DNA from: Mesaphorura yosii
Taxonomy: Eukaryota > Arthropoda > Collembola > Poduromorpha > Tullbergiidae
Direction: 5' to 3'
NCBI GenBank assembly: GCA_009869945.1
Contig: WIXG01000789.1
Span: 1-21,520, forward strand
Length of the DNA: 21,520 nt
Shown: one piece after another, positions 19,012 through 21,520 of the stretch
Position numbering within the stretch: position 1 is the stretch's first letter
How the letters are laid out: each line of letters opens with the position of its first letter
Notes under the pieces: model-generated
What the model was told of the DNA's origin: nothing
Seen by the model: the letters and a program-made list of their open reading frames with translations, nothing else
Database searches by the model: none
Translations under genes and position numbers: made by a program

Positions 19012-20148
19012 TCAACCTCTTTAGTACAATTCTATTTCAAATCCTAATTCTACTCAACCAGCAACGTACTGTCGCGGCGAACCTACAATTCTTGTCTAAA
19101 TGTGTTCGCGTTACACGTGGTTCGTGACCTGCCTCGACGTGCCTGGGAATGACAAAGAGAAAAGTAGCCTCAGATAACAAGCCGTTTGACCCAAGTGTGA
19201 TTTCGGCCATGCCGTGCGGTGTTCGGCCATTGCAAAGGCAAGCAATTAACCTAACCTAACAGGCCATGTGTTGTTCTTGCCATGCTGTGTCGGGCCTGGC
19301 AACAGCGACACAGGTAATGAGTCGTCGGACATCATACGCAGTTTGTCGTAGCATTCACGGTGCTGCCGGGCCAGAATTAAGCAAGGAATGCCAAGTACTG
19401 GGCGGATGTCCGCCATGAGAAGCGCGGATCACAAAAGGATACAACCTACCCGCGTTTGGTTACCCCACCTGCACAAACAGCGTTGAAACAGCATGGAATC
19501 CTTGGAACTGAGTTGGTTCAGAAATGGCCCTTTTTCACTTATCGAAACGATACCGACAGTAGCCATCGGAGTGGTAGCGAAAATTCGGTGCTGTTGAATT
19601 TTTGGTACAACAACAGCAACATTCAATGACACTACTTCGGTTTCGAATTTTAGGAAGCTGTTCGCCACCGAGTAGAAAGTGTCGGCTTGGTATCCAGTTA
19701 TGACAATCCTGTCCCCGAATTTGTGCCTGCAAGAATGTTAATAATCCGTACTACTTGTCGGCCATACAGTTGGAATTGATTTATTACCAACTTTACAATA
19801 TAGTAATTAATGTATGTTACTTATCTCTACTAAGGAAGTATTTGTACATAGGGAAAGTATTAACATAAATAATAAGGATTTTAAGAGTTACAAATTGGAA
19901 CACAAAAGTATTTGTTTTTCTTGGGAATTGCTAAACAATGTTTGCACACATCTGATTCGTCAAATGCAACTAAAGCTCCAAGATCCGTAGCATAACATAT
20001 AGACACTTCTTTACTATCTAGAGGGTATAACTGAACAGATTTAAATGTCCGAAAATATCTTACATGAAGACATTTGTCTACTTCTTCTAGTGGACCGAGT
20101 TTTCGAGAGACGAGAGATAGGGAAATAACACATCATTTTTCCATAAAT

Positions 20149-20165
20149 CCTAACCTAACCTAACC
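20149..20165 (+). repeat. Short interstitial CCTAA (telomere-type) run
   Basis: Three perfect CCTAA units plus a partial one. A shorter run of the same type lies at about 19248-19260. TTAGG/CCTAA is the ancestral arthropod telomere repeat; runs this short are common within arthropod genomes. Confidence 0.6.
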
Positions 20166-20260
20166 TATCCTCCCCTTCGCCTTACCATCTTACTTAACCT
20201 ACCCTAGTCTAAAATTGAGTGTCCACTAAAAGAAAAGTAAAATAGAGCTGGCAACAACAT

Positions 20261-20266
20261 TTTATT
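20261..20266 (-). terminator. Polyadenylation signal of the CUB gene
   Basis: TTTATT on the plus strand reads AATAAA on the minus strand, about 80 bp beyond the stop. A second copy at about 20343-20348 overlaps the stop codon. Confidence 0.5.
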
Positions 20267-20346
20267 CATAATTTAAACAGTAGAAGCATGGAATCAAATC
20301 ATGGGTTTCGTGCATACACCCAACCACCGGATACGCTGTTTTTTTA

Positions 20347-21457
20347 TTAGTTGAAGGCCAGTTTGAGTGGGGCTTCTTTGTCCAACGCAAAGGTATCTGC
20401 TTGGGTTCCAATACTCACGTTCGTGAAAAAGCAAACCTGAACAACGAAAGAACACACTGACTCAGGCGCTGGCGCTGGACTACCACATAGGAACGAACTC
20501 TCTGCGAACTGGAACGCATCGAAGAATCCAAGGCGGGCTGATATCAGACAGGTGGAGGTTTCCCTCGGACATGTTGTTTCCAGAATGTGGCAATCTCCAC
20601 CTGGAAGTGCCGGAATTGCTGGTGGTGGTGACACACAAGTTTGATTCAGTGGAACAAATGACCAATAGACGTGCAGGTCAGCTATGCATTGCTGGTCGCC
20701 CGGTGCATGGCAAGTTAAGTTTACATCCTGCTGATTGCTGCCAGCAGACATGAATCCGGTTAAGGGACAATCTCCAGCCTGTTCATTGCATGGGAAGTTG
20801 TTGGCGGTAAATTGTGTGGTTGATAACGGGCAGGAGGGCTTATCTACAGTAGAGATAATGAATAGATAGGAATTAAATTAGAATAGATTTGCTAGCGAAG
20901 GACTTACGTTTAATGCAACGAATCAAACCGCCAATGTAGGAAGCAACTGTCGGTTGGTAGCCGTTTCGTTGAAAATGCGTCAGAAACAACTCGTTGCCAG
21001 TGGATCTCAAGTAAATTGGCGGGCGCCTAAACCCACAAATCCTATCGAAGAAAGATGATAAATGAACAGAACCTCATAATCGTTTCACATTCTGGAACTT
21101 ACACAATCACACTTTTCGTGCTTACCTCTTCTCTAGGTTCTCGTCACCAAACAGAAGGTACTGCTCCTCACAGTATACGTCTCCTCGTTCGTAGTGGGTC
21201 GTCTCGAACTGCAGTGTGCAATTCCCACGAGCCTTGAAGTACCACGAGCACTCTCGAGGAGCATACGGCTGGCCCGAGAGGTCATACTTTGGAGGGAAAC
21301 TCTCGATCACAAACTTCTCACCTCGTCTGAGATATCGTTTCATATTACAATTTTCCTGAACCGGTCCATATGAAGCAGGCTGACCGCGTCCGTGAACTAC
21401 ATAAAGCAGAAACGCAGTTGCAAGAAGCACGAGTGCTACAACCGTAAAGAATTTCAT
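20347..21457 (-). CDS. Secreted CUB-domain protein
   Basis: Minus-strand exons 21457-21126, 21041-20908 and 20843-20347, joined by introns of 84 and 64 bp (phases 2 and 1), encode 320 residues. I chose the ATG at 21457 because it starts a clean signal peptide (MKFFTVVALVLLATAFLLYV); an upstream in-frame codon would put charged residues before it. Residues about 30-150 look like a CUB domain: a Cys followed by YLRRGEKFVIESFPPKYD, then CSWYFKARGNCTLQFE, an acidic Cys motif (GDVYCEEQYLLFGDENLE) and ICGFRRPPIYLRS with NELFLTHFQRNG. The remaining 170 residues are a second Cys-rich region with several possible disulphides, ending in a weakly hydrophobic strand. CUB domains bind ligands outside the cell. 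No protease or membrane domain is present. The promoter reaches the window edge. Confidence 0.8.
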
Positions 21458-21520
21458 GGTAAAGCTTCCTTTGACCTCTAGAGTCAAGTACAAGATTCTG
21501 AACTGATCTCTACTGAACTG

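Larger units (their letters stand above)
18930..20346. other. Mostly unassigned intergenic region
   Basis: AATAAA at 19006-19011 is the likely polyadenylation signal of the receptor kinase gene. CCTAA-type runs occur at about 19248-19260 and 20149-20165. On the minus strand, two open stretches at about 19729-19435 (preceded by a fair acceptor, TTCTTGCAG) and 19433-19254 read as plausible protein, but I found no domain or splice pairing that links them; they may be decayed exons. The rest is AT-rich. AATAAA on the minus strand at 20266-20261 serves the CUB gene. Confidence 0.3.

Noticed and set aside
19340..19440. Slight resemblance to the 3' half of 5S rRNA
   Set aside because: Only a few short blocks match (AATTAAGCA, AGTACT), spacing differs and the 5' half does not align; too weak to call a 5S gene or 5S-derived SINE.

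Overview
The window looks like arthropod nuclear DNA, most likely from a springtail (Collembola); that taxon is an inference. The signs are many short GT-AG introns (about 56-111 bp), AATAAA polyadenylation signals, a BTB/zinc-finger gene of the lola/tramtrack type, a Ly6 gene of the quiver/sleepless type, and short CCTAA (arthropod telomere-type) runs. I joined exons by hand from open frames, splice consensus and intron phase.

Layout. 1-571: upstream region crowded with GCGAAA/TTTCGC. 572-2608 (+): a BTB transcription factor with two alternative 3' coding exons, one with zinc fingers and one with a helix-turn-helix-like domain. 8357-2768 (-): a two-exon gene for a 451-residue coiled-coil/membrane protein of no family I know. 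Its single intron is 4,234 bp, far longer than any other here. The intron is bounded by a 273-bp inverted repeat whose outer ends supply both splice sites. Inside it lie three other loci: a CARD-PHR gene (4642-6120, +), a C-terminal fragment of a wax ester synthase/DGAT-like gene with one stop (6673-6287, -), and a secreted cysteine-rich protein (6825-7568, +).

8358-8987 is a divergent upstream region with a 17-bp palindrome. 8988-13297 (+) encodes a 1,330-residue PDZ-RhoGEF(DH)-PH protein with a very long low-complexity tail. 14023-14748 (+) encodes a GPI-anchored Ly6-like protein. 15500-14847 (-) is a decayed multi-pass membrane protein, probably chemoreceptor-like.

15983-18929 (+) is the most unusual gene. 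It has a signal peptide, a duplicated subtilase prodomain, a bacillopeptidase F-like S8 domain that has lost its catalytic His and Ser, one membrane helix and an apparently active tyrosine kinase. It looks like a receptor tyrosine kinase with a pseudo-protease ectodomain. A frame break lies between the two prodomain copies. 18930-20346 holds little I can assign. 21457-20347 (-) is a secreted CUB-domain protein.

The genes do not form one pathway. The strongest candidates for something new are the pseudo-subtilase receptor kinase, the CARD-PHR protein, and the inverted-repeat element that appears to have become an intron carrying genes.
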